The position numbers and the translations under genes were made by a program. A stretch of DNA of 64,000 nucleotides, from positions 2,682,996 to 2,746,995 of the forward strand of contig ONZJ01000002.1 of assembly GCA_900313005.1 (NCBI GenBank). The letters are read 5' to 3'. Below are positions 52,651-61,673 of the stretch, one piece after another. Below the pieces are notes generated by a model that made no database searches, was not told the origin of the DNA, and saw only the letters and a list, made by a program, of their open reading frames with translations. How positions within the stretch are numbered: the first letter of the stretch is position 1; the number at the start of each line of letters is the position of its first letter. The DNA comes from Rhodobacteraceae bacterium EL129. GTDB lineage: Bacteria; Pseudomonadota; Alphaproteobacteria; Rhodobacterales; Rhodobacteraceae.

Positions 52651-53490
52651 CTAACTCGATGCCAGCCCTTCCGCGAAACATGCCGAATACCAAAGAGAAG
52701 AGGAGGTATCAGATTTCCATGCCTCAAGCTCTTCTATGCCCGCACTGAAAGCCGCCTCATCCAATAGACCGCCTGCAATCATCGCATTTTTCGCTCCGGT
52801 AAATGCTGCAATCAGATTGTTGGCAGTGGCTTCAAACTTATCATCTCCCGCGCAGCCTCCAAAGAAAATGCCACCATTGCGCACAGGAGTTAGACCAGCT
52901 TTCACAAGTAACGACACAAGCTTTCGCCCGACGTACGGATCGCTGCCATTTGCTTTGAAGGTTCCGACGTAGGCAGACCAAAGGGCCGCGAAACAGGGGG
53001 GTTCAGGCCATGGTCGAAAATCTCCGTGATCATCGTCGATAACAACCACCCGCCCACCTAGTCTGACAGCGCGCGCCATTTGTTCAACGACCAATTCTGG
53101 CTGGGAAACATGCTCCAACAAAAACCGCGCATGGGCCAGCGAGAAAGTCCCCCATTCAGAACCGTGCAGCGGAACCGCTGTGGCATCCCCCACACGAAAT
53201 TCGACCAGATCAATCTCATCAGCGGTTTCTGCCAGAATGCGCGCTTGGTCTACTTGGTTGGGATCCTGTTCAATGCCAACGACACGCGCCTCATTGCCCG
53301 CCGCTTTTGCCATCAAACGCGAAAACTGTCCAAGCCCACTGCCAAAATCCAAGACACTTTCACCAGCTTCAAGATTGAGCTCTTTTAGGCAAGCATCGTT
53401 CAGTATGTCATTCAGTAAGGACAACCTGTGTTGCTCCTCCGGAGAACTCCCATGAATGTACGGGGTCGGCTTGGGCGTTTTCTCATTCAA
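52651..53490 (-). CDS. Class I SAM-dependent methyltransferase
   Basis: A 279-residue methyltransferase. Motif I is SVLDFGSGLGQFSRL, the acidic motif II is VVGIEQDPNQ and a later motif is VGDATAVPLHG. The C-terminal 90 residues are helical and include the Gly/Ala-rich IFFGGCAGDDKFEA segment. The methyl acceptor is unknown. No neighbour suggests a pathway. Confidence 0.88.
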   Translation of the reverse strand: MNEKTPKPTPYIHGSSPEEQHRLSLLNDILNDACLKELNLEAGESVLDFGSGLGQFSRLMAKAAGNEARVVGIEQDPNQVDQARILAETADEIDLVEFRVGDATAVPLHGSEWGTFSLAHARFLLEHVSQPELVVEQMARAVRLGGRVVVIDDDHGDFRPWPEPPCFAALWSAYVGTFKANGSDPYVGRKLVSLLVKAGLTPVRNGGIFFGGCAGDDKFEATANNLIAAFTGAKNAMIAGGLLDEAAFSAGIEELEAWKSDTSSSLWYSACFAEGLASS

Positions 53491-53718
53491 TTGATTTCAC
53501 CCTTTTTATTCAGCGTGGCATTGTTTCCGATTGTGTTGCTCGATCGCGCTGCAAACCGGTTGCCACTAAAGTTTGCAAATCACATCGCAATCATAATATG
53601 TGGCACTCTTAGCATGAAAGCTGCATTGCGCCGATACCTCTGAAGATGCCGATCATCATACGGATGGCACCGGCAACGAAGATGTATAAAACCGACATCC
53701 GATTCACCTGCGCAATTT

Positions 53719-54174
53719 CTAGATCAGCAACCCACCGGCTTTTTCATGTTTCAGAAGCCAGACCTTGGTCTCGATCCCGCCATCCCCTGAATATCCTCCA
53801 AGGCTTTGCGCGCCCAGCACCCGGTGGCAGGGGATGATGACAGGGATCGGATTGCCCCCGCAGGCGCCACCGATGGCCTGAGCCGGGACACCCAGGTCCT
53901 GGGCCAGATCGCCATAGGTGCGGGTTTCACCAAAAGGGATGGCCAGCATGGCTTCACAGACCGCCTGCTGAAACGGCGAGGCCGCGACATGCCAGGGCAG
54001 GTCAAATTCGGTCAGATCACCCGCAAAATATGCCGCCAATTGCTCAAGGCTTGCCGCGATTTCTGGCGTTTCGGGGCCCGAGGCGAAGTCACCCCAGCGC
54101 AGACGTTCAATATTACCAGCTTCGCTGATCACCGTCAGGGGGCCAAGAGGGGTATCGAGACAACCGCTTGGCAT
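53719..54174 (-). CDS. ogt: Methylated-DNA-protein cysteine methyltransferase (Ogt-like)
   Basis: A 151-residue suicide repair protein that removes alkyl groups from O6-guanine. The acceptor Cys lies in IIPCHRV (115-119). The preceding recognition helix reads AQAIGGACGGNP, whereas typical members have RAVG with an Arg finger that fills the space of the flipped base; here that Arg is Gln. Since PCHR is intact it should still accept alkyl groups, but base flipping may differ. Confidence 0.92.
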   Translation of the reverse strand: MPSGCLDTPLGPLTVISEAGNIERLRWGDFASGPETPEIAASLEQLAAYFAGDLTEFDLPWHVAASPFQQAVCEAMLAIPFGETRTYGDLAQDLGVPAQAIGGACGGNPIPVIIPCHRVLGAQSLGGYSGDGGIETKVWLLKHEKAGGLLI

Positions 54175-54177
54175 GGG

Positions 54178-55113
54178 TTACTCGCTGTTCAGCAAAACGG
54201 CCTCGACACGGCGGTTCGCCTCGCGGCCAGCTTTGTTCAGGTTGGGCGCGATGGGGGCAAGATACCCCATGCCTTCTGCATCCAGCTGTGCCCGCGGGAC
54301 GTCGTGGGCCCCCACAAGACGCTCCAGCACAGACCGCGCCCGGCGCTTGGACAGGCTGATGTTTGGATCAAGCGCGCCCACCGCATCGGTATGACCCACC
54401 AGGGCGACCCGCAAATTTGCATCGGCTTTCAGGAAAGCCGCCAAATCCACCAGCGACTGAAACGGTCCTTCACCCAAATCGGATGATCCGCTTTGAAAGT
54501 TCAGATCGGACAGGATCACGTGGCCTTGCTCCAGCAAGGATTTCGCCACGGGTTGTGCGGTAAACGCGCGCGGCAGGCTTTCGCGGGCATCTGCCGTCAC
54601 CGACACGCCGGCACTCCCGGCCGGGGCCACATAGATCACCTGCACATAGGCCGTCACGCCAATGCGGCTGACCAACAGGCTGACATAGCCAGTCGAGCCG
54701 CCTTCACCCCCTTGCCGCAGGGACATAAAGCGATAGTCAAGCAGATCCACAAACATGTCTGGGGCAGGCATCACCCGCGTGGCAAACCGAAAGTCAAACC
54801 CACCACATTCGCGCCCCGAGCAATCCAGCAGCGTCTCATACCCGTCTTGTCGCAGCTGATCGCGCAGCGGGGTCAGGATTTGCAGCGTGGTGAGGGATTG
54901 CGCCTCAAGCCGCCAGGCCTGTTGCACCAAGCGGCCTTCAACCTCCAGCGAGGGCACTTTGGCCTCCTCAAACGGGCCGATTGGCAACTGATAACTGCCA
55001 GGATCCTCGATCACTTCGGCACTGAGCGTGGCACTGGTCGGCAATGACAGATCAAGCGCTTGCCCGGCCAGAGGCCACAGACAAAGCACCAGAGCTGTCA
55101 GCCGCGCGCGCAT
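54178..55113 (-). CDS. OmpA-family outer-membrane or peptidoglycan-associated protein
   Basis: A 311-residue exported protein with signal peptide MRARLTALVLCLWPLAGQA. The N-terminal 180 residues have paired cysteines (LLDCSGRECGGFDFRF) and no known domain. The C-terminal 115 residues are an OmpA/MotB-type peptidoglycan-binding domain (VALVGHTDAVGALDPNISLS and KRRARSVLERLV). It ends three bases before the ogt start, so the two may share a transcript. Confidence 0.92.
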   Translation of the reverse strand: MRARLTALVLCLWPLAGQALDLSLPTSATLSAEVIEDPGSYQLPIGPFEEAKVPSLEVEGRLVQQAWRLEAQSLTTLQILTPLRDQLRQDGYETLLDCSGRECGGFDFRFATRVMPAPDMFVDLLDYRFMSLRQGGEGGSTGYVSLLVSRIGVTAYVQVIYVAPAGSAGVSVTADARESLPRAFTAQPVAKSLLEQGHVILSDLNFQSGSSDLGEGPFQSLVDLAAFLKADANLRVALVGHTDAVGALDPNISLSKRRARSVLERLVGAHDVPRAQLDAEGMGYLAPIAPNLNKAGREANRRVEAVLLNSE

Positions 55114-55116
55114 CCC

Positions 55117-55689
55117 TCAGCGGGCCTGTGCGTGATAGTCAGAATTGGGCTGCATGCCCGTGGCGCTGGCTACCCGATTGGTCATGTTGAAGAAGCCCGC
55201 AACATTGGCAATGTCCCAGATGTCCGCCTCGGAAAACCCGACGTTGCGTAGGGCAGCCCGGTCTGCTTCCTCAATGGCGTGGCTTTCCTTGGTGATCTTC
55301 TCGGCAAAACCCAGCATCGCCGTAGCCCGCGCATCCAGATCGGCCATGCGCCAGTTCATCACCATCGCCTCGCCCAGTTCCGGCTGACCCGAGAGTTGCC
55401 GCACGGCCGCCCCGTGGGCCACCTGACAATACCAGCAGCGATTGATCGAGCTGACCACCACGGCAATCATCTCGCGCTCAAGTTTGCTTAGGCCGCTGTC
55501 GGCCAACATCAGGTCATTATACATACCCGTAAATGCGTTCAGCTTATCGATATTGAAGGCATAGGCTTTCAGCACATTGGGCGTGAACCCCAGCTTTTCA
55601 TCACAGATGTCAAAATACTTCTGCGTGGCCTCGGGCAGCGGATCGACCATCGGCAGATCAAGGGCGGTGGGCTGTTGGTCTTTGGTCAT
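55117..55689 (-). CDS. Peroxidase-related AhpD-fold protein
   Basis: A 190-residue member of the uncharacterised peroxidase-related (AhpD-like) family. The redox site is intact as CWYCQVAHG (CxxCxxxH), unlike the protein at 9315. It probably reduces hydroperoxides or partners a peroxiredoxin. It lies three bases before the OmpA-like gene on the same strand and directly downstream of the GNAT gene. Confidence 0.92.
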   Translation of the reverse strand: MTKDQQPTALDLPMVDPLPEATQKYFDICDEKLGFTPNVLKAYAFNIDKLNAFTGMYNDLMLADSGLSKLEREMIAVVVSSINRCWYCQVAHGAAVRQLSGQPELGEAMVMNWRMADLDARATAMLGFAEKITKESHAIEEADRAALRNVGFSEADIWDIANVAGFFNMTNRVASATGMQPNSDYHAQAR

Positions 55690-55692
55690 GTC

Positions 55693-56418
55693 TCAGGCAT
55701 CTTTCTTGATACGGTAGTGGTATGTTCCCACAAGCGCCATCCCGAGGGAAGCATAGAGCGCATTGGCACCTGTATTGGCTTGCGTACAAACTGCCGACAT
55801 ACGGTTGGCCCCATTCTCAGCGGCCCAAAGTGACGCCCGACGCATCATTTGCTTACCCAGACCTGCGCCACGATGGTGTTCGAGGATTTCCAGCGCGTGG
55901 ACCATCGCGATGCCATGATAAATACCCACATAGGCCGCCCCAGCCGGTCGGTTGCTGTCGCGGCCAAAGATCGAGGTCTTGGGGCATGTGGCACGGGTCA
56001 TCACCTCAATGCGACCCGGTCCGATACCGCCCGCCGCCCAGATGTCCAGCATGATGGCCAGAGGCTCCCAGATGCTGAAGGTGGTAACTTTCGCCATGTG
56101 TTCCGAGGTGAGATCAGCCACATCCCCCACATAGAGGTTCACCGGGTCGATGATGGTATAGCCCTGCCCCTCCAGCATCACATCAAGTGCCGCATCTCCG
56201 TCGCGGATCATGAACAGAGGATCCTGGCCCATCTTTGTCATCTCAGCCTCCGCGCGGGTCAGCTCTTCAGCCGTGACCGGCAGCCTCGCTGTTGCGGCCG
56301 ACACCCGTTTACCACCCCCTGCCCCATTCCGCAGCGTGACAGGCCCGGTGTCATGCCTGGTGGCCGGGGGCCATGTGGCCTCAACCACATCATAAAGCGT
56401 ATGCACGTCTGGCATCAT
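55693..56418 (-). CDS. GNAT-family N-acetyltransferase
   Basis: A 241-residue protein with an N-terminal non-catalytic half and a C-terminal GNAT fold (about 120-235). The acetyl-CoA motif A is HHRGAGLGKQMMRRA (QxxGxG/A type) and the last strand is NTGANALYASLGMALVGTYHYR. It overlaps cinA by four bases. The acyl acceptor is unknown. Confidence 0.9.
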   Translation of the reverse strand: MMPDVHTLYDVVEATWPPATRHDTGPVTLRNGAGGGKRVSAATARLPVTAEELTRAEAEMTKMGQDPLFMIRDGDAALDVMLEGQGYTIIDPVNLYVGDVADLTSEHMAKVTTFSIWEPLAIMLDIWAAGGIGPGRIEVMTRATCPKTSIFGRDSNRPAGAAYVGIYHGIAMVHALEILEHHRGAGLGKQMMRRASLWAAENGANRMSAVCTQANTGANALYASLGMALVGTYHYRIKKDA

Positions 56419-57137
56419 GCCGGGAATTCCGCCTTCAACTCGTCCATGGCAGCGTTGACCTGATCGGCATCCGTCCCCCGGATCACGATCTGCGCGCCGA
56501 ACTTGCCGTCTTGCTGGAACGGATAGGACCCTATCGAAAGCTCAGCATATCGCTCGGCCAAGGCCCCCAACGGCCCGGCAATGTCACCCTCGCCGCGATA
56601 GATGCGTTCGGACAGGGACACCACCGGCGCGCCGCCCGTCAGGGTCGGCAGAACCGAGGCCACCATCGCCTTGAAGATCGCAGGCACCCCGGCCATGACA
56701 TGCACGTTTTCAATGGTAAACCCCGGCGCGGTGCTGACCGGATTGTCAATCAGGGTGGCCCCATCCGGAATACGCGCCATGCGCAGACGGGCGTCGTTCA
56801 ATGTCTGATCGGATTTGGCATAATGCGCCTCAAGCAAAGCACGGGCATCATCGCGTATACTGATGGGCCGCCCAAAAGCCCGCGCCACATTGTCAGCGGT
56901 GATATCATCATGGGTGGGGCCAATGCCGCCTGAGGTGAACACGGTATCGTAGGCCTCACTTAACGCCTTCACGGCGTTTGTGATCGCCTCCGGATCGTCC
57001 GAGACCACCCGCACCTCGGCCAGATCAATGCCCACCTGCGTCAGCTCGCCTGCCAGATAATGCATATTGGCATCGCGCGTGCGACCCGAAAGGATCTCGT
57101 CTCCGATCACCAGCATGGCGGCGGTGGGGTTGGGCAT
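56415..57137 (-). CDS. cinA: CinA-like molybdopterin-binding-domain protein (competence/damage-inducible A)
   Basis: A 240-residue protein of the CinA N-terminal (MoaB/MogA-like) family. It has AAMLVIGDEILSGRTRDANM at the start and TSGGIGPTHDDITADNVARA in the active-site region. The C-terminal NMN-deamidase domain of full CinA is absent, the short form common in alphaproteobacteria. The ATG at 57137 follows AAGGAG and is preferred over an upstream frame extension to 57188 that would overlap the sfsA start. Confidence 0.92.
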   Translation of the reverse strand: MPNPTAAMLVIGDEILSGRTRDANMHYLAGELTQVGIDLAEVRVVSDDPEAITNAVKALSEAYDTVFTSGGIGPTHDDITADNVARAFGRPISIRDDARALLEAHYAKSDQTLNDARLRMARIPDGATLIDNPVSTAPGFTIENVHVMAGVPAIFKAMVASVLPTLTGGAPVVSLSERIYRGEGDIAGPLGALAERYAELSIGSYPFQQDGKFGAQIVIRGTDADQVNAAMDELKAEFPA

Positions 57138-57186
57138 GGTGCGGCACTCCTTGAAGGCAATTACATGTCGGTATAGGCCTTGGGTC

Positions 57187-57891
57187 ATGCGCTTTCAAAC
57201 CCCTCTTCAACCCGCCCGACTGATCCGCCGCTATAAGCGGTTTCTGGCGGATATCACGCTTGAGGCCGATGGCCGCCACGTCACGGCCCATTGCGCCAAT
57301 CCCGGCTCTATGATGGGACTGGCTGAGCCGGGATGTCGCATCTGGGTGGAACCCAATGATGATCCAAAGAAAAAGCTGAAGTACGGCTGGCGACTGGTCG
57401 ATCACGAGAACGGGCATTTCACCGGGGTTGATACCTCGCTGCCCAACCGGGCGTTGAAAGAAGTGATCACAGCAGGCGGCATTCCCGAGCTGGCCGTGTA
57501 CCAAACCGTAAAGCCCGAACAGAAATACGGCGAAAACAGCCGGATTGATTTTCTGTTGCAACAGGATGGATTGGCAGACGCCTATGTCGAGGTGAAATCC
57601 ATGACCCTCTCACGTCAGCTTGGTCTGGCCGAGTTTCCCGATTCCGTGACAGCTCGCGGGGCCAAACACCTTGGCGAATTGGCGCAGATGGCCGAGGCAG
57701 GCCACCGCGCTGTCTTGTTCTATCTGGTGCAAAGAACGGATTGTGCCCGCGTCTGCGTGGCTGCGGATATCGACCCGACCTATGCCGCCGCCTATGCCCA
57801 TGCCCGCGCGGCCGGGGTTGAGGTGCTGGCCTATGGCACCACCATCACCCCAGACGGGATCGAGATTGCGGGCCGATTAGAAGTTGACTAA
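57187..57891 (+). CDS. sfsA: SfsA family DNA-binding / sugar fermentation stimulation protein
   Basis: A 234-residue SfsA protein with an N-terminal OB fold (RLIRRYKRFLADITLEADGR, HCANPGSMMGL) and a C-terminal nuclease-like domain (RIDFLLQQ, AYVEVKSMTL, the D-ExK-like core). It was first described as a maltose regulator in E. coli; the biochemical role is unclear. It is divergent from cinA and its stop overlaps the convergent acyl-CoA dehydrogenase gene. Confidence 0.95.
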   Translation: MRFQTPLQPARLIRRYKRFLADITLEADGRHVTAHCANPGSMMGLAEPGCRIWVEPNDDPKKKLKYGWRLVDHENGHFTGVDTSLPNRALKEVITAGGIPELAVYQTVKPEQKYGENSRIDFLLQQDGLADAYVEVKSMTLSRQLGLAEFPDSVTARGAKHLGELAQMAEAGHRAVLFYLVQRTDCARVCVAADIDPTYAAAYAHARAAGVEVLAYGTTITPDGIEIAGRLEVD

Positions 57892-59063
57892 CCCTCACCA
57901 AAACCCTTCGGAATGGGCAGTGGCTCCAGCTCTTTCGCCCGCTTCTGCAAGTGACGTCCAATGACTATGCGGCTGATCTCGGTGGTCCCATCCACAATCC
58001 GCAACATCTGGCTTAGGCGCGACAGACGGTCCATTCCATAGGATTGCAACAGCCCCATGCCGCCCAGCACCTGTGTGCAGGTGTTCGCGGCCTTCACCGC
58101 CGCGTCTGGCACAAAGCGCTTAGCGTGGGCGGCCATCAACGGGCCTTCGTCGGTGCCCAGCGCATTGGCGGCGGCCCGGTAGAGTAAACGCGACGCTTCC
58201 AGCTCGGTCGCGACATCCCCCAGCATCCATTGAATGCCATCCAAATCCAGGTTCTTTCCACTGAACATCTTGCGATTGGCAGAATAGGCCAACGCGGTGT
58301 CCAATGCGGCCTGTATCAACCCGCAGCAGCCCGAGGCAATCGAGACCCGCGCGATATCAATCGCCATCAGTGATCCTTGCAGGCCTTGCCCCACCGGCAG
58401 GATGATGTTGTCGGCGCTGACGACGACATCGGTCATATACATCTCGGACATTGGCAGGAACTGATAAGAGGGCGTGTCATACTTGGGGCCGAAGGACAGA
58501 CCGGGCGTGTCCGCAGGGATCGCAATCATCGCCATATCCTTGTGGCCGGGCTGATCGGTGGTTTTGACCACGGTAAAGTAAATATCCGCCTCACCCGCCA
58601 GCGACACCCAGGCCTTGGCGCCATTGATGGTCCAGGTGCCATCCTCGTTGATCACGGCACGGGAATACATGTTCATCGGATCGGACCCGGACTGAGGCTC
58701 GGTCAGCGCAAAATTGGCCAGCTTGCGGCCCGATGTCAGCGCTTGCGCCCAATCGGTCTTCAACGCCTCGGTGCCAAACCCACAGGCGGCATAGGTGCAG
58801 ATGTTATGCATCGACAGCGCAAAGGCGTAGGCCCCGTCGCCGCGGCCCAGCTCTTCGTAGACTCGGATGCCCTCGCCCAAAGGCAAGCCCTGCCCGCCCA
58901 ATTCGGTCGGGGCGTAGAGCCCAGTCAACCCCAATTCCCCTGCTTTGTCCGATGCGGTGCGCGGCCAGACGCCAGCGGCATTCCAGGCGCCCACATTTGG
59001 CATGATTTCATCTTCGCAGTGACGGCGTGCGGCGGCCAGTATGGTGTCAATGGTCTGTGTCAT
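57888..59063 (-). CDS. Acyl-CoA dehydrogenase
   Basis: A 391-residue FAD enzyme of fatty or branched-chain acyl-CoA oxidation. Features are the FAD/substrate loop FALTEPQSGSDPMNMYSRAV, GAKAWVSLAGEAD and the C-terminal catalytic region QVLGGMGLLQSYGMDRLSRL with a regular end (TTEISRIVIGRHLQKRAKEL). The ATG at 59063 is taken as start; the one at 59078 is possible. A 34-base perfect inverted repeat lies 24-57 bases upstream and is a likely operator. Chain-length specificity cannot be told. Confidence 0.93.
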   Translation of the reverse strand: MTQTIDTILAAARRHCEDEIMPNVGAWNAAGVWPRTASDKAGELGLTGLYAPTELGGQGLPLGEGIRVYEELGRGDGAYAFALSMHNICTYAACGFGTEALKTDWAQALTSGRKLANFALTEPQSGSDPMNMYSRAVINEDGTWTINGAKAWVSLAGEADIYFTVVKTTDQPGHKDMAMIAIPADTPGLSFGPKYDTPSYQFLPMSEMYMTDVVVSADNIILPVGQGLQGSLMAIDIARVSIASGCCGLIQAALDTALAYSANRKMFSGKNLDLDGIQWMLGDVATELEASRLLYRAAANALGTDEGPLMAAHAKRFVPDAAVKAANTCTQVLGGMGLLQSYGMDRLSRLSQMLRIVDGTTEISRIVIGRHLQKRAKELEPLPIPKGFGEG

Positions 59064-59086
59064 GGTTGGAAGGTCCATTCTTGCAT

Positions 59087-59120
59087 TTAATTGTAAGACA
59101 ATTAAATGTCTTACAATTAA
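59087..59120. promoter_or_regulatory. Double palindromic operator upstream of the acyl-CoA dehydrogenase gene
   Basis: TTAATTGTAAGACA (59087-59100) and its exact complement (59107-59120) flank the six bases ATTAAA. The left arm with its neighbours also forms the smaller palindrome TTAATTGT-AAG-ACAATTAA. The ATTGT-N3-ACAAT shape matches GntR/FadR-type operators. It probably represses the dehydrogenase gene at its start; it could also affect map on the other side. Confidence 0.7.
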
Positions 59121-59252
59121 TCCCCGAGTCGCCAAGCCCAAAATCGCCTGATGCCAACATGTCGCATGTTTTACGGGAAGCCTCTGGCCCTTTGGCTTAA
59201 GGACACCTAAATAGAAGCGGATAAATCAAGTCAGACCACGAGGAACCGCAAC

Positions 59253-60065
59253 GTGAACGATCAACACCGCGGACGCATGACACGGGACGGAATTCGCATC
59301 CACGAGGCGGCGGATTTCGCAGGGATGCACAAGGCCGGCGCGCTGGCCTCGGACATATTGGACAAGGTGGCCGAACACGTCTTTGTCGGACAAACGACCG
59401 GGGCGATTGACAAATTCATCGAAGATCAGGTGAATGCCGCCGGGGCCAGGTCAGCGACGATTGGCTACAAAGGCTATCAGCACGCCAGCTGCATTTCGGT
59501 CAACCATGTGGTTTGCCACGGGATACCGGGCGATAAGGTGCTGAAAGATGGGGACATTCTGAACATCGACGTGACGGTGATCGTGGATGGCTGGTATGGC
59601 GACACCTCTCGCATGTATGTGGCCGGCAAACTCAGCCGCAAGACCGAGCGCCTAATCCAGATCACCCATGACAGCCTGATGTTTGGGATCGAAGCGGTGA
59701 AGCCGGGCAATACCTTTGGCGATATCGGCCATGCAATCCAGTCCTTCGTCGAGCGGCAACGCATGTCTGTCGTGCGCGATTTCTGCGGGCATGGGTTGGG
59801 CCGCGTGTTCCACTCCCCACCAAACGTGCTGCACTACGGGCGTCCGGGTTCCGCCGCCACGCTGGAAGAAGGCATGTTCTTTACGATTGAGCCCATGGTC
59901 AATCTGGGCCGGGCTGAGACCAAGATCCTCGCAGACGACTGGACGGCCGTGACGCGCGATAAATCCCTGTCAGCGCAGTTTGAGCATTCGGTCGGCGTGA
60001 CAGCCAACGGCTGCGAGATTTTCACCTTGTCGAAAGCCGGCAAGTTTCATCCGACGTATGGCTAA
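59253..60065 (+). CDS. map: Type I methionine aminopeptidase
   Basis: A 270-residue metalloprotease removing the initiator Met. Metal ligands are the two Asp of ILNIDVTVIVDGWYGDTSRM, the His of CGHGLGRVFH, the Glu of FFTIEPMV and the Glu of QFEHSVGVT. It starts at a GTG at 59253 after GAGGAA; an ATG eight codons in is an alternative. The gene is full length. Confidence 0.96.
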   Translation: MNDQHRGRMTRDGIRIHEAADFAGMHKAGALASDILDKVAEHVFVGQTTGAIDKFIEDQVNAAGARSATIGYKGYQHASCISVNHVVCHGIPGDKVLKDGDILNIDVTVIVDGWYGDTSRMYVAGKLSRKTERLIQITHDSLMFGIEAVKPGNTFGDIGHAIQSFVERQRMSVVRDFCGHGLGRVFHSPPNVLHYGRPGSAATLEEGMFFTIEPMVNLGRAETKILADDWTAVTRDKSLSAQFEHSVGVTANGCEIFTLSKAGKFHPTYG

Positions 60066-60145
60066 GACGTTTTTAGCTTTCAGCCTTTCTCCGTCTTACG
60101 TTCCATGCCAACATCCGGGCCAACGTCACATGGGACACGCCCGAA

Positions 60146-61003
60146 ATGGAAATCCTCGTCACTGTTTTTCTGCCTTTGTCGCTGGCCATCATCATGCTTA
60201 GCCTGGGTGTAGGTCTAACACCATCTGATTTTGCCCGAGTGGCCACACGCAAACGCGCCTTTTTCATTGGGGCAGCGTTTCAAGTGTTGGTCGTCCCACT
60301 GACGGCCTATGTGTTGATCATGGCCTTTGGCCTTACCGGGGCTTTGGCGGCCGGGGTGATGTTACTTTCCTTCTGTCCTGGCGGGGTAACGTCCAATATC
60401 GTCAGTCGTTTGGCCAATGGCGATGTCGCGCTGTCCGTCTCTTTGACGGCCATCATCTCTTTGTTGTCTATTTTGACTGTCCCGATACTTGTCGGCTGGG
60501 CGGTGGTGCATTTCATGGGCACAGACGCCCCGGACATCACGGTGACGTCTCTGGCCATCGCCATGTTTCTCATCACAACCCTACCCGTGGCCATTGGCAT
60601 GGTGATACGAAGACTGGCCCCCGCGTTTGCGATCCGGATTGAGCCCAAGCTGGTTGCCGTCGCCAGTGGCCTTTTTGTCGTGATCATCCTCGCCGCCATC
60701 GCCAGCAACTGGGGCGCGTTGATGTCCAACCTGGCGACACTTGGCCCTGCGCTTATTTCGATGCTGATCATCTTGATGCTGGCAGGGGTTATGGTGGCAG
60801 GCTTTGCCGGGCTCAGCTGGGCCGAACGCAAAACCATTTCCATCGAAGTGGGTATTCAAAACGGCACATTGGGTATCACCCTGGCCCCGATCATCATGGT
60901 TACCACCAGCGGCATTCCTGAAATTGGCCTGCCCTCGGCCGTCTACGGGGTACTGATGTATGTGGTGGCGATCCCGTTTGTGCTGTGGATCAGGAACAAG
61001 TGA
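60146..61003 (+). CDS. Bile acid:sodium symporter (BASS/SBF) family transporter
   Basis: A 285-residue membrane protein with about nine or ten segments. It has the SBF signature region LSFCPGGVTSNIVSRLANGD near 75-95 and FEVGIQNGTLG-like sequence (SIEVGIQNGTLGITLAP) in the second half. Bacterial members import organic acids with sodium; real substrates are rarely bile acids. It stands alone between map and the cobalamin adenosyltransferase gene. Confidence 0.9.
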   Translation: MEILVTVFLPLSLAIIMLSLGVGLTPSDFARVATRKRAFFIGAAFQVLVVPLTAYVLIMAFGLTGALAAGVMLLSFCPGGVTSNIVSRLANGDVALSVSLTAIISLLSILTVPILVGWAVVHFMGTDAPDITVTSLAIAMFLITTLPVAIGMVIRRLAPAFAIRIEPKLVAVASGLFVVIILAAIASNWGALMSNLATLGPALISMLIILMLAGVMVAGFAGLSWAERKTISIEVGIQNGTLGITLAPIIMVTTSGIPEIGLPSAVYGVLMYVVAIPFVLWIRNK

Positions 61004-61014
61004 CGCGGCAGATT

Positions 61015-61115
61015 AGCGGTTCGCGCCCGGCCTGTGGCCCGAGGCTCCGCCCTTCCGGTCGCCAGGCCGTCCTCCGGACGCCCCGCCACTGATTGCATCA
61101 GCGGTTCGCGCCCGG
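61015..61115. repeat. 16-bp direct repeat duplicating the 3' end of the adenosyltransferase gene
   Basis: AGCGGTTCGCGCCCGG occurs at 61015-61030 and 61100-61115, 85 bases apart. The second copy encodes the last codons of the adenosyltransferase (PGANR plus stop), so the first looks like a duplicated 3' gene end with GC-rich sequence between. Confidence 0.65.
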
Positions 61116-61670
61116 AACCCACAACACATCATCTTTGCCGTCGTTGTTGGCCATGCGTCCGGCGCAGAAGAACCAGTCGCTCAGGCGGTTCAGATACTTC
61201 ACCGCCGCTGGGTTCACGCTTTCCATCGTGGCCAGTTCCACAGCCAGCCGCTCGGCCCGGCGGGACACGGTCCGGCACAAGTGCATCTGTGCGGCCAGTG
61301 CGGACCCTCCCGGCAGGATGAAACTGCGTAAGGGTTCCAATACACCCGTCATGGCGTCAATCTCGGCCTCCAGCCGGGCCACCTGCCCGTCTGACACGCG
61401 CAACGGCGCATATTCGGCGTCGGCGTCTTTCTCCATATCCGGGCGACACAGGTCCGCACCCAGATCGAACAAATCGTTCTGAATACGCGCCAAAGCCTCA
61501 TCCACATCGCCGGATGACACCTGCCGCGCCAGACCAACCGTGGCGTTCACCTCATCCACCGTGCCATAGGCGTTCACCCGCGCGGAATGTTTGGCCACAC
61601 GCGCCCCGTTGCCCAGCGCTGTTTCACCGGCATCCCCGGTTTTGGTGTAGATCTTGTTCAAGACAACCAT
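61098..61670 (-). CDS. Cob(I)alamin adenosyltransferase, PduO type
   Basis: A 190-residue enzyme transferring adenosyl from ATP to cob(I)alamin to make coenzyme B12. It has the ATP-binding N-terminus KIYTKTGDAGETALGNGARV, NAYGTVDEVNA and the C-terminal RLSDWFFCAGRMAN with the conserved Arg and Asp region. It lies three bases after the small HIG1-like gene on the same strand, forming an operon with that gene and the SDR gene. Confidence 0.95.
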   Translation of the reverse strand: MVVLNKIYTKTGDAGETALGNGARVAKHSARVNAYGTVDEVNATVGLARQVSSGDVDEALARIQNDLFDLGADLCRPDMEKDADAEYAPLRVSDGQVARLEAEIDAMTGVLEPLRSFILPGGSALAAQMHLCRTVSRRAERLAVELATMESVNPAAVKYLNRLSDWFFCAGRMANNDGKDDVLWVPGANR

Positions 61671-61673
61671 GTC

